In this document: positions 12,627 through 24,907 of the stretch, piece after piece
Numbering within the stretch: position 1 is the first letter of the stretch
How the letters are laid out: the number at the start of each line of letters is the position of its first letter
Assembly: GCA_008711295.1 (NCBI GenBank)
Contig: VUYV01000322.1
Location: forward strand, 707,726-771,725
Direction: 5' to 3'
DNA from: Anarhynchus alexandrinus
Lineage: Eukaryota; Chordata; Aves; Charadriiformes; Charadriidae
DNA: 64,000 nt
The notes under the pieces: generated by a model
Seen by the model: only the letters and a program-made list of their open reading frames with translations
The model's database searches: none
What the model was told of the DNA's origin: nothing
Translations under genes and position numbers: made by a program

Positions 12627-14747
12627 CAGGAGCCAAGGCAGGGAAGCCCTGAGGAAGGGCTGGGGCCAAAACTGTAGAAATCAAGTCTACGTCTGAATAG
12701 AGCCCTTCGCTGACCAAATTTGGAGTGTCACCAATTGCTTCTGTTTAATGAGACCCTGTGGAAAGCAGGACCTTACACTATAAACTTCCGAAAGGGGGAG
12801 CAGAACATCTTAGTCAGTGATTAACCACCTAGAATAATCAGTTGTGCGTGAGACGCTTTGGGGGAGAGCTGTGATGCAGTTTGTGGAAAGAACGAGGTGT
12901 CGTTTCGTTTTTTTTAGGGATGTAAGTTTGTAACTAATTTTTGTCTCTCCTTGCCAGCGTAACGGTTTGAATGTTAATTTAATTTTGCAGAATATCATTT
13001 ATGTAAATGTAATTAGAAGGGAAACATGATCGGGAGATGCACAGCACCAAAGAAAATTTATTACTCCGAGGGGTATTGCTCTAATCATTCAACTGCAATA
13101 TTGAGTTTCCCCGGATTTAATCTAAAAGCAATAAATTACAAAAGGCTAATGTCCTGCCCAACAAAAAGCTGTCATGAACCCAAGTTTCTGTGGGGAAAAA
13201 ATGCAACTTCATTTCGGCAACAGGCTCTCCTCGTTTACACATTCCTTTTATGATTCCAGTCAAGTCAAAGTAAAATGAATACAAATGTGTGAGTTTGAAC
13301 ACTTTCCTTGAATATGTATGGGTGTCTGTTGGTGATTGTAATAATCAGCAATCCGAGGCGCTGGGACTCCGTTATCTCGGGCCGAATTAGGAATGCAGTC
13401 CCGCAAAGATACGACTGCAAATTCTTCTCCCCACCTTCGCCTGACCCTGCGATTTAAGGGAAGGCAAACTTGAGTCTGATTAATTCCAGTGTCCATATGA
13501 AAGCCTGTTGCTAATGTGCTGTCGTTTTTGTTCTGCTGACAAAACGAATGAGAAGAAACGAGCTGTCCTCTTGCCAGTGTTAGTGACTGTAGCCCGAGCA
13601 CTCCCTGGGAAGCACGGTCTGTGCGGGGAAGTTGCCCTGTCGACGCTGCTGGTCTGCGCTTACTAGAGAGACACTTTGGGAAAGGGGAACGAAAAACAAG
13701 CGGATAATCAAGTAATAGTGCATGGTTACTTCTCAAAGCCCTTGAATAGCCCTTCTGCTGTTCAAGGAGCATCTCTCCACTTGATAAAACCTGCAATGAA
13801 AATTTCGCAGCAAATAAACAGCAGCGAGGCAAAATAAGAATTGGTAAATGCCTGCCTAATGTATAGGCTAAAACACTCTTAAGCATTGGGGTTTTGTGGT
13901 GCAATTTAGTATGAAGGCTGATGCCAACATTACACTTCTCTAAGAAGCGGCGTAATTAGTACAGGAAATAGGTTTCTTATGTTTTATTTAGCCAAATTCA
14001 TCTCTGGTTTAACTCCACTGTAGCCTGTATTACATTTGTTCTTATTTCCCAGTGTTCCTCTGCACAGTTCTTTATACCATGACCTTTAATTCACTGTGGT
14101 TGTCTTTTATTTTAGGTAGGGGCCACAGTTCCTTTCTCAATTTGTTAGGATCAATTATGTTGTAAGCCCGGGTTTCTTGGCTCGCAAAATGAAACCCATC
14201 AGATCTGCAACAAGTTTTTACAAAGTGCAAATTGGCAGGTTTACAGATTCCCACAGCTGTACGTGGGACGTGGGGAGAAGCGCAGGGACTGCAGCCTCAA
14301 AGGCACAGAGAAACGGAGCTGTGAGGGGACCGGGGGAAAATGCAAGGAACAGAGAAAAGCAGTGTTGTTCGAAGCAGGGGAGGAGGGGCTCAACATATGA
14401 ATTACTCATGTCCTCGAGGGGGAAAAACAAGTCTTAGGAGGATGGCTGAAAGCAGTCTGGAGGATAAGAGAAAGTGACTGGCCTTGTTGGGACATCCAAA
14501 CAAGCTGGTGAGGCTCAGGATGTGCTGCTGAGCAGCAAAGTCAAGCCAGTTATGAAAACAGTTATTGAATTCAAATCGGTATCTTCCTCCTCATCCCAGC
14601 TGAGCTCTGGAGATAAGATCCAAGGGCTCCTTGTGAATGACCTTGATCGAGAGCAGGGGATGTGCATGTGCAGGTATGCGCCAGCATCCTGTGCTGTGAT
14701 GGCACTGATGTGGCAGGGAGGCAGCTGCCTCTTGCGTGTGTTGCAGA
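12627..14747. other. Unique noncoding DNA, no gene seen
   Basis: No recognised gene. The minus strand has a 214-codon open stretch (13260-13904), but its most upstream initiator-type codon is TTG, its translation shows no family motif, and it overlaps other random frames. AT-rich homeodomain-type words (TAATTA) recur. Confidence 0.5.
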
Positions 14748-14818
14748 GATGAGTTTGTGCACTGGGAACTGGGAACTCTTCTCATAGATGAGTTCCTGCA
14801 CTGGGAACTCTTCTCATA
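14748..14818. repeat. Local tandem duplication, two copies
   Basis: The first copy spans 14748-14786 (39 bp) and the second 14787-14818 (32 bp). Both begin GATGAGTT, contain TGCACTGGGAACT and end CTCTTCTCATA. The first copy has an extra 7-bp internal duplication (GGGAACT). It looks like recent replication slippage. Confidence 0.85.
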
Positions 14819-16280
14819 GGGCTGCTTCCACGTGGCGAGCACCCCAACTTCTGTTTCCTTTCAGCCAACACAAAGTTAAACTGAAAGGAGGAAAAGATGA
14901 TAGAATAGATTGATAACAACATACGTACTGCGTCAGCTTTTGGTCTGTAGGGTTCTGGTGTAAAGCTGTTATAGCTGTAATTCTCCACCCGTGGGTGTTT
15001 AGGGAGGTACAAACGTGCAGCAGAACATAGGACAAACTGCCGTGGGTGCACTTAATTAACAGCGAACATGCACGGTACTAATCATCTCACCCTTGACTGG
15101 ATGCAAGTACAGCATGGGTCGTGACAACCTGAGCAGTGAGCTGGAGGCCTCTAGGAGATGATTGCACAGAGGATCGTGTGCAGCCGGGGCTAATTCCCTG
15201 GCTTTTTGCAGGCAAATCAGTCAAGAATGACAAAACCACAGAGAACGGTGGAAACAGGTCTTACCTTAGTGATGTATGACGTACAGGGATTGCAAGCTGT
15301 AGTGCTAAGAGACCCGAGATGTATTTTGCATTTCACAAGACATAATTGCTGTAGTTGGGAAATAACGTTTAAGATTATTTTTTTTTCCTCTTTGCTTTTG
15401 CATAATGCAAGAAGGGGGAATCCCGCATCACGGAAAATGTTTTCTGCCCCAAATGAAGACGACTGTTCTAAAATTCCATAAGATGCGTACATGAAGATTT
15501 TATTAGTCAAAGAAGTCTTCCAAGAGCATCATCATTTATTACAGTTCCTGTGTTTCTCATTCCAGTGAGATTTATAATTATAAACTGGTAATTAAAGAGG
15601 CTCCACTATGTAATTCCATAGGAATTCCACTGTGATCTGACATTAATTAACAACCAATTATAAATTATGATATAACTTTTAAAAAACCCACCAGTGTCTG
15701 GATGCCTTCTTTCAGTTACAATGAAATGTTAGAAGGCATTTCGCTTTTGTAAGCTGGAGCCTTGTTGCAGATTGATGGGCACTACTGGGTGTTACGGGTG
15801 TGTTTCCACCGTGCAACAACTACATGGATGGGCAGGTTCGACCTACTAAGGATTTGAAAGAATTTCTATCCTCATCTTTCTTTTAAGAGGCATCTCTCTC
15901 GCAGGATTTCAACCTTCTGTCATGTCAACAAGCGTGCACACTTTTAACGCTTAGATTTTATCTGACTTGTTATGTAAATTAGACTGATGTGATGCATCGC
16001 TTGTCTGCCCGATTCAAGCTTTCTCTGGCTTGAAAGTATATTTTCAAAAATCATAGCCAATCAGGAAAAAGAGAAAAATAGTTACTGGCTCCAGTGAGAA
16101 TGTCTGTGGGATAGAGAAGATGATAGCAGGTTAAGGGGATAAACTGTCAAAATTCTGACATTATTTGGCCATCTGCATTAAAGATCTAATGGAATTCGTC
16201 TGTCCCCAAAATCTGACAGGTAGACTGCTACCTAGAGACATGCGGGTAATAAAACACCTGGTACATGTGGATAACCAATA
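14819..16280. other. Unique AT-rich noncoding DNA
   Basis: No gene recognised. The part at about 15535-15685 is dense in ATTA/TAAT words and contains the palindrome GGAATTCC; see the separate enhancer-like entry. Confidence 0.5.
15535..15685. promoter_or_regulatory. Candidate conserved noncoding element (AT-rich)
   Basis: Closely packed homeodomain-type cores (TAATTA, ATTAATTAAC, CAATTATAAATTATG) and the palindrome GGAATTCC lie within 150 bp without a repeat family to explain them. Vertebrate developmental enhancers often look like this. The call is pattern-based only; no conservation data are available. Confidence 0.2.
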
Positions 16281-16437
16281 CTTAACATCTCTCTTTCCTT
16301 TATTCTCCTTTTTTTCTTTCTTTCTTTTTTTTTTTTCTTTTTTTGAGAACTGAGGTCANCTTAACATCTCTCTTTCCTTTATTCTCCTTTTTTTCTTTCT
16401 TTCTTTTTTTTTTTGCTTTTTTTGAGAACTGAGGTCA
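16281..16437. repeat. 78-bp direct duplication flanking a single N (contig-join artefact)
   Basis: Copy 1 is 16281-16358, then N at 16359, then copy 2 at 16360-16437. The two 78-bp copies agree everywhere except one base (T at 16336, G at 16415). The unit is a pyrimidine-rich CTTT/T-run stretch ending GAGAACTGAGGTCA. A near-identical repeat exactly abutting an N is the signature of two contig ends that overlap but were joined without merging, so the true genome probably has one copy. Confidence 0.85.
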
Positions 16438-17986
16438 GTAATCATCATTAAGTTTTTCAGAAAGAGGGAGGAAGTGGGATAATACTGAAATCCATTACTT
16501 GCAAAACCATATAGAGAACAAGAGGCATAAGAGGAGACAACCAATTTCTTTTTGCATGGATGAAATCACGAGCTAAGTTTTCAAAGCCTTGCCCTGCAGA
16601 TTAATTTCCACCCTCTCCATTAAGCCAAATGAAAATCACGTGTGTATTTCTTAGCGCGCTCCTGCCTGGCCTCTTTGCAGCTCCTCCCTGGGACCTTCCA
16701 CAGCTCCTTTGATCAAACCTCTGAGACCTCTCCCACGAAGCGCGGCTTCTGATCTGATCCGATCAAAGTTCATACGGGTAAGGGAGCAAAGAGAAGCGTG
16801 GCCCTTTTAGTCATCTCCACATCCAGCTTTCATTATAAAACAACACTGGTCCGAGCGCAAAGTTGTTCAGGAAAGTAATAGCATGGCTTATTTAGCAGCC
16901 AACTTTTGTTGGCTTTGGAGTCCTCACTGTTTCTCAGGGTCGGTGTGGTTGCATGGATGTACATCATTTATCTTTCCATTGTAATCTTGTTGCCGTTTTA
17001 CAACAGGGGAAATCTCTGAGAGCAATCCTCTTATTTAAACTCAGACAAATCTGACCATCCTGACCGAGAGATAGTCCTGTTTGTTGCTTTCTCCATCGTT
17101 AATGTGAATGTACCTGTTCTCCTATAAAACAGATCAGATTTCAGCTGGGAAATTCCCCTAAAAATTTCATCCTGTTATGTTGCATCTAACTGGTTATCAG
17201 GGCATCTCTGCACAGCTTTGCCAGTGAGCCAAAGATGTGTCCCTGACAGCAAGGAACAAAATGCAGCTTTGGCATAGGGAAATGTTATAAACGTGCTAGA
17301 TCAGATCAGCATCGGTGGTGAATCAGCCTGCTCCTACTGGACCCAGCGTGTGTGCATGAACTAAACTTGTTGCTTTTCCTTGTAACTGTCCCTAGAAGGT
17401 ATTAAGTTTTTAAGATCTGGCTACGTGCATTTCAGATATTAATAAGTTCTTTTGGTTCTGTGCCTGAATAAGAGTTAGAGGAATTTGGAGAGCAGCTGGA
17501 CGCTAAAGCTTTAGGAGATCCAATGTCAAAGCAGGGCTCACAGTAACCAACATCCTGTCAGCAAATCCTAATGTTCTATATTTAACCTCCTATTTAAATT
17601 ATGTTTTGTTATTTTTGTCTACCTTCAGCTCAAAAGTTTGGTTTCTGTAAGACTGCGGAACAAGGCAAGCTCAGTTAAGGCTATAAAATTTATCTTGCTG
17701 CTTTCTTTTTAGCTTGCTGTTGATCTGATGGCAGCTGAAAGGGCAAATGAGAAAGGTAGGTATTATGTTTCAAGGGGAGAGTTATAAAAGTCTAAACTGC
17801 ATCCAAAGTATATTTTACTCCTAATAATGAGAACTGGATGAACAGCATTTAAAAAAATATGAACCTACCCCAGCTACATCGGTTCAGAACTAACTGATCT
17901 AATGCCGTTTTCCAAAGAATAATTGATATTATATGATCATAACTGGCAGTTTATGTCATGAAAGTGACACTTGACACTTTCCTGCT
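16438..17986. other. Unique noncoding DNA, no gene seen
   Basis: No coding frame longer than about 60 codons and no recognised repeat in this interval. All frames are closed often by stops. Confidence 0.55.
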
Positions 17987-18085
17987 AACCAGTTTAACAT
18001 CATCAATTAGAACATCACTTGTGTAATGACATTTTAGTAACCAGTTTAATATCATAAATTATGACATCACCTTCTTTTATGGCAT
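17987..18085. repeat. Imperfect tandem duplication, about 52-bp unit
   Basis: The first unit (17987-18038) and the second (18039-about 18085) both begin AACCAGTTTAA(C/T)ATCAT, continue AATTA then ACATCAC, and end in a T-rich run with ATG(A/G)CAT. They are roughly 75-80% alike by eye, indicating an old duplication. Confidence 0.7.
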
Positions 18086-21000
18086 CAGGGTTGAATAAAA
18101 GGTTTTCTTGAGAAAAGAGAAAAAGGAGAAAAAGTAGGAAACCTTAACATTGCCCCTCATTTTGTCCTTATAAAAGTTACATATGTTCTAGCCCTCTGGT
18201 CACTGTCCTCATTAGGGAGGATCTGAGAGCTCTGAAGCTACAAACAACGGAAATAAACAATTTAAAAGAATGTGCTTTGGGTTAGCGCAGACAACCTCTC
18301 AGTAGACAGTAGAGTCCTTTGCATAACACCAATGGAAATCATCCAGAAATGGAGAAGAAAGTATGGGCACGCTCATGGAACCTGATGAACTCAATTATAG
18401 TGCAGTAATATTTACTGAGATGTGGTGTGAAAGTTCAAGATTGCGTCATTACCCACCAGCGAGTGTTCTTTTTCTTCATGGTTAGTGGCTTTAAAGTAAT
18501 CCTTTATATGTTATTCTTCACTGAATGGTCAAGTTTGGGCGCTGAAGTCTGGTGTTTTACATCTCAGGCTCGTGTAGGCACTGCAATTTTATAATGACTG
18601 CTGGTGATTTGAGTCCTGAAGTTGGCAAATGGCTCAATTTATTTGTATCTATTTATCCTCATGGAACCAGACAGGAGCCAGACATGAATTGAGTTCAGAG
18701 TATTCTCAATTAAACAAAGGTCTCTATGAATGTGTGTCTTTGTAGGATTAACTGCAAGGAGTCAAATATTTTAAGCGCATTGTGTGTTTTCAGAACAGGC
18801 TTTCTAATGGCACATAGCATCAGCTTCCTTCTCTTCTTCCCAAGGTCAATAAAAGTGTTATCAGTGACTGCGGCCACAGGCACAACAAGTCATAATCAAA
18901 CATTTTCAAAATTTTTCCTTCAATGTTTTTCTCTTGAAACTGAATCATTACCATATTAAGCTGCGCTGAGCTCCACTGGGACTCTACCCTGAAATAATGC
19001 CCAGTGTGTCTTCTAGCACTTATGCAGAAACTTAACCTTGTACATGCAGATGGTCCCTGCGAATTCATGTGCTTCTCCCTTCATGGGAGAAGCTTGCCTT
19101 TGTATGAGGTCCTTGGTTTGCAAAGTGGGGAAAGAATCCCACGTGGGAGGTCAAATTCACATTTTAGAAACTGAACAACTGTTGTATATTGATTGGGGTG
19201 GCAGCGTGTCCCTGAGTAATCCAGAATACTTTCCCTTGCTAATTCCCAGGCTGTAAATCAAGGATATGATAAATGGGTGCCACGTGCCATCTGGGCAACT
19301 GTTCTGTCCTCGATCAAGTGTCCAGTGCTCAAGAGAAACCCAAATACTGGCAAGAAGGTGGTAGGTTGGTAAGTACAATAACACTTCTTAAATTACAGAC
19401 AAAATTTTAAGCAAATCCATGTAAATTGTCAGTGCATATCGTAGTGGTCTCCCGAGGATGCCATGATTTACCTACTCTCTTTTCTCAACATTTTTTCAGA
19501 AGTTTTTTTCCCCCATGAATATTTATGTCGATGCCTCATTTGCTGACTGAATTTCCACTCTGCTGGAATTATGCTTCCCCATAGTGCACCCAGGAAAGGT
19601 GAGCTGTTAGAGGTGAGAAAAAGAGATTCCATGACCTTTAGGAAATAGCAAGTGGCACTAGATAAAACCTATTCTGCGAGGGGTTACTTATGGATTGGTT
19701 GGACGTAATTACCAAAAAATTATTGTCTCTCTGAAACAATTAACTTCTGGTAGATCAGAGTCCAAATCTCTAGAAGCTCTGAACTTTTGCAAATTGGCTT
19801 TGGCCAATGCCACTCTTAGATGATGAGTAATTCTTAAAATAGGCGTGGGTGATAGATACCACATATTTCTAGTTATGAGTATGGACTTATTTACAGATGG
19901 CATTTTTTTTAAAGTGAGTTGTAAATGTTAAGGTGCTAGATTCAGTGCTTATGGATGTGTTTCCTTGGTGATAAAGCTTTCACTAAGCACGTTATCTATC
20001 TGTGCTATCTTATATGCAGACAAGAGATGATTCACACTGTGTTATAGTCCTTGTGCTTTAAAATTGAATCCTCTATTGACTTATGGCTGAGAAACATGGA
20101 AATCAAATCCACAGCTGGTTCTTCTTAAAAGTGAAGTTTTGGCAAAAGCAATGAAGGCTTTAATGCATTACAAAAGTGTGCATTTTTTAAAGTTGTTTCA
20201 CTTCCTATTTTCTCTCTACAAAACTCCCTGTAGTTAGGAGTGCTCTTGTTTCATCTTGCAGTTTCAGCAGAACCTAGCCTTGGTTTTGCATGCCCCGCTA
20301 CTGCCTATTAAACACAAAGAAGATGTTAGTTCATGGGAGTATACAGATTCAATAAACAAATACATAGAATGAAATCCTCCTGGCATGAAGAAGCAATTTA
20401 TCTAATGATGAAGCAGTTGTGGTTGGAAATCTCTTCAGTGGGGAAATAGAAATGGCTTTGGAAAAGGTGAGGTGGGACAGAAAGACTGAGCAAAACCCTC
20501 CTTGCCCGGATGAACAGTGTCACTTGCATTACAGTGAGAAGTGCTGGCCCGGTTGAGGTCAATAAGAGTTTGACCATTCTTTCCACTTAACCTTCCTTTT
20601 TAGGTAAAGTAAGGGAGAGTTGGCCTGTTGGATGTCTGAGAGTAGTTACCTAGTGCATCTCTGCTCTACTCCAGCCTCCTATAAAAGGATGGTCCTGCTT
20701 TTCATCAGCTCCAGCACTCAGGAGCTTAGAGGGGTTATAACGCAGAAGAATGAGTAGATGGAAAAGATGCAAAGGGAAAGGAGGCCTGCTGCCAGGGAGA
20801 CACTGCTCATCACAAAAAGCCGTCATCCTGGCACACATTACACGTTAGGGTTCGAGAACTATAAATGGCATCAGGTTATGTGCATTAATTGCATCATAAA
20901 GTAGAGGGGCCCCCAAGGAGGTCTGGTCTCAGCTGTGCTATGACTGGGACAAACAATTAATGAGAGATCTTACAATCTCATTAGGCAGGACAGAGGTAGA

Positions 21001-24000
21001 GAGTATTAATCTCCCATTCTCTGTGTTTGAGACTTGAGTTTAAATATGCCCATTGTTTACACAGACAATCTATGGAGTAGAGGACTTTTCCTGAGTCCTA
21101 TTCCCAGTTTCAGGGACTGGCTTTTCTTTCCTTCCTGTTTCCACCAGCATGAGCTCTGCAAACCTCCTTCTTGCGCAGAAGTCATCAAATATATTTAGAT
21201 TTGCTTTTTGTCTCTAATTCCAACTTCTGTTTCTATGGTTTATGTTTTTGACAGGTGTGGTGTCATACAGTAAACAGCAAACTGTTCTGTTCCCAATGAT
21301 CTTCTCTTAATTTGTTAAGTAACTCACTGCTGTCCTCGCACACACAAAACTGTCCTCCATGTTTTTGAGAATGCTATTTTGGGGGTTTCGGAAGGCAGTA
21401 AAGGTAAATCAAGAACCAGGTCAAGTGGCGTTGCGTTTCTGAAGCACAGCGGAGAAAGAAGCTTTCTAACCCTGCAGGTTTTAAAATCTCTTTTTGGCCG
21501 TTTAGGAGAAATGAGCCAGATGTTGACCCCCTTCGCTACCCGTGTAGCAAGCTGTAGCCCAGCCTGTAGCAACTTGGTGGAAAAATGGGTTCCCTGGTAT
21601 GTGGTAATGCCCTCACAGAGGTCTGAGCCCTGCTCTTGGAACCGGTACAGGCTTTCTGGCATCCCTAGATAAACTCTTCTGTCATTTACAAAAGCTGTCA
21701 AGGGCTGGCATTGCCTTTGGAGAAACCATAGAGATGGAGCGTAAGGTTACCACCCCATGGGCCAGCCCTGCAGAAACCCATGTGGAGGCTGCCAAGGTTA
21801 CGAGCTGTAGGAACGGCTTTATGTGCGCTCTTGTGCACACGGGGCACGAGTCAGTGTAGGACTGATCTGGAGAAATCTATTCATTGCTGGGAGGGCATGA
21901 ATGTAAATGCAAGGATCATTCACGTCCGCCTCCACGTGGACTAACGCCCTGCAGATGGCTCTGATTAGAGGCCAGAAGAAAGGAAGAAGGTGCAGTGCCT
22001 CCTAGAGCCCATATTGCTGCTTTTGGATTTGCTGCCGTTATTGCCTTGGCTTTGGGACAGCTTTTGCTGGAGCTGTTGCCTAGATCCCGGTTTTGGCATT
22101 GTTTTGTCTTTTCTTGTACTGTTTTGTCCCAGTTTGTCTTTGGAAATGTCCAGAAATGGAAGAGGCGCCACTTTGTCAATAGTGCAGAGGGCAGAGACTT
22201 TGTCTCCTTCACTAGTGCTTGGCCATGAAATTCCCCTTAATTTGTATTATCATTAGATTCTCACTCGTATCACCCACTCTGTCTATTCTGCTTAAATATA
22301 CTACCTCCAAACACAACAAATCTGCAAAAATGTGCGTATTATTTTTCTTTCTAAATCAAGTCCAAGAAAAATGAACCAGCAGTATAGTTCCGCTATAGTA
22401 ACTGCTGATTTTGCTGCTTAATTTCCCCCCCACTTCTTTCCTATTTCCCTTTGTTTTTCTCCACATCTCCAGGATACATAAACTCCCTGTCACTCTCACA
22501 GCTCTTTCCAGCTATGCAGCTGCCTGTCAAGGAATGCTGAAATTCCTACCGCTACCCGTTCCTTACATTCAGACAAGTGTTAGTCCAAGATCCACAAAAG
22601 TGAGTTGCTTGCCTAGATTTTACCCATTCCATGAAGAAGTTTGCAATTCAACAGGAAACAACACAAAGCAAACAAACTGCCTTCTAACCTAGGACATTCC
22701 TCTAGAACATCGCCCTTGGAAAACACCTGTGTCAGGACAATCAAATATAAGGGGATTTGGAAAAATTTGGTTTCACCTAAACTTTGGCCGGATAACACAT
22801 TTCCTAGAGTGCAGTTTCCTTTGTGAAAACTGTCTGAAAATGGAGTGAGATGAAAATTAGTATTTCTCCTATCCCATCCTTGTCCTAAGTACGTTACTGA
22901 ATAATACTGCTAATAAAAAAGGATAAAAGGACTTTGGAGGTTCCTGAAGGTTGTTCAAGATTGACCCTGCTGAGAGCAGGGAAGTGAGTTTGAAGGAGAC
23001 GGGTCCTGCATCTTTTTACTTTGCCACATTTAAAGAAATGCAGGAACTAAAACATACATTATCATCAATATTTATTGTCAATGTTGTCAATATCGTCTTA
23101 TGGAGCCTCAATTACAAAACTGACACGTTTTTCAGGTAATAAGTGTTTCCATTAGTGTTATTTCTTTCATCCGAGTTGAAGCATTTTAGGAAAAGTTACA
23201 GATGTGACAAACAAAACAATAAACAAAGACAAAGGAGGTGATGTTTGCTTTTCCAGCAGGATGCTTTCACAGTCACTGTTGACATTTTTAGTTTTCTGAC
23301 AATAGAGCTGTTTAATAAGTCCCTTTAAATTCTTTCCCAGACAGAGTCAAAGTCATCTCCCAAGCAAATTCCTCCTCACATTACAGTGTGATACTTCATA
23401 CCTGATATATCTGTTTCTCAGTGCCTGATTATGAACTGGGGATTATGAAGTAGTTATCCTTAAGACTGTAATTTGTTTTTTGAAGTTCCTCTTTGTCATT
23501 CCCCTACAAATGTCCTTTAAGCACACCTGAAATCCCGCCAGACCCCAGAGGACGAAGGCAGGCGCACAGGTGTTGCAAACACCCGGCCGTTCCACTAACC
23601 AGTGACTTTGCAGGGCGCATCGTGAACATCAGCGTTGACTTTAAAGTATGCTGTTACTTTGGCACCACTGGAGGGGGGTAGATAAGTGAACGTTATGTCT
23701 TTTTTTTAGAAATATCCATTGGACTTGCATGGATCCTTGTTAGTTGATGGATCAAGCCTTCACTAACTACAAGATAAATAAGCTAATAGATACATCAGTT
23801 ACACCAAGTTGAGCTTAAGCGTCTTAGATAATAAAGCTTTGCATAAATTCTAATTCAAGCAATTTCAGCAAAAAGCATAACAAGTAGCCAGTCTGGGATA
23901 AAAATGTTTTTATTTCAGTACCTTGTTCTTCATAACATCCTTCACAGACGCTATAACATTATTTTAGTCTTTAGAAAAATATCTAACAACATGATTGTCT

Positions 24001-24887
24001 CACACCAGGCATAATCCCAGTGGAAATTAAAATTGCATGCATTTTCTCATCACTCTTTATTTAACAACTGGGAGAGTTTTAATATTTGAAACTCAGCAAG
24101 AAAATTGTCTTGAAACACAGAGATTCCTTTGGGGTAATTTCACTTTTGTTTTGTGTGAACTTTGGCTGAGCAATTTTTTTTACAGTAATATGGATCTATG
24201 GATTATATGACAGTTAATAGGACTTTCTATATGTGCTTAACATACAGGGAAAAATAGCAAAGAACATTCTAATAAAATCATTTGTCAGCTAGCCTTAGTA
24301 ATAAAGATGCCCCATTTCAGGTTTTTTAATAGTTTCTTTTAAACCCATCTCGCTGGATTTAAAAGTGAAGCTGAAAGTCATTGTATTCCTGCGTGAAAGG
24401 CAATACAATTGTAACACTGCTTCAGTTTTCACAATAACATCAGACAAAAGAGGGTGAAAGAATAAACAGAGCTCTGCTGTGAATATTCAATGCCAGGAAC
24501 AAGTGAAGACAGGAAAACCACTTTGGACTGTAATAACAACTTAAACTACAGCGTCTTATCCAGAGCTGTGTTTGATGAAAAGAGAAAAAGTTGGTTCTAA
24601 GAAGAGGAGACAACAGAGAAAAATATACAGAGACCTCTGTTTTGTTTACATGGAGAATCTTTGAAGAGCTTTTGCACTGTTAACTTCCCCAGCTCACCCT
24701 GGGGTTAGACAGCAGGGCGAGCTGGGCTAGGACAGCAAATAGCATTTTTGCATTGACAACAAAAAGTGGGGTGCTATCCCTGCTGTAAAGTCAGTAAGAA
24801 AAGGTGTTTTTTTTTATAACTCCTAAGTATATCCTTGGCCCCAGTGCAGGTCAGTTAGGATTTTCCTTGGTGCTTTTGAGAACGCTG
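18086..24887. other. Unique noncoding DNA, no gene seen
   Basis: Nearly 7 kb with no recognised gene or named repeat. Overlapping open frames of 90-125 codons near 21.32-21.70 kb and 21.92-22.26 kb occur on both strands at once, which argues for chance in a locally GC-richer patch. The part at 22950-23135 is motif-rich and AT-rich around 23040-23100. Confidence 0.5.
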
Positions 24888-24907
24888 ATTTATTTATTTA
24901 TTTATTT
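24887..24907. repeat. Short (TTTA)n microsatellite
   Basis: About five TTTA units in a row, too short to be very polymorphic. Confidence 0.75.

Noticed and set aside
13260..13904. 214-codon minus-strand frame
   Set aside because: The upstream-most initiator-type codon is TTG, no family motif is seen, and it overlaps AT-rich sequence with no splice or promoter context.
16356..16544. Minus-strand frame starting next to the N, rich in Lys/Arg
   Set aside because: It reads the T/C-rich assembly-artefact repeat in reverse (AAG/AAA codons); no biological meaning.
20840..20860. GGGTTCGAG word like a tRNA T-arm
   Set aside because: No matching A-box, acceptor stem or anticodon arm at the required spacing.
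22010..22220. TTTTG/TTTGTC-rich stretch with overlapping frames on both strands
   Set aside because: Low-complexity drift; no consistent unit and no family motif.
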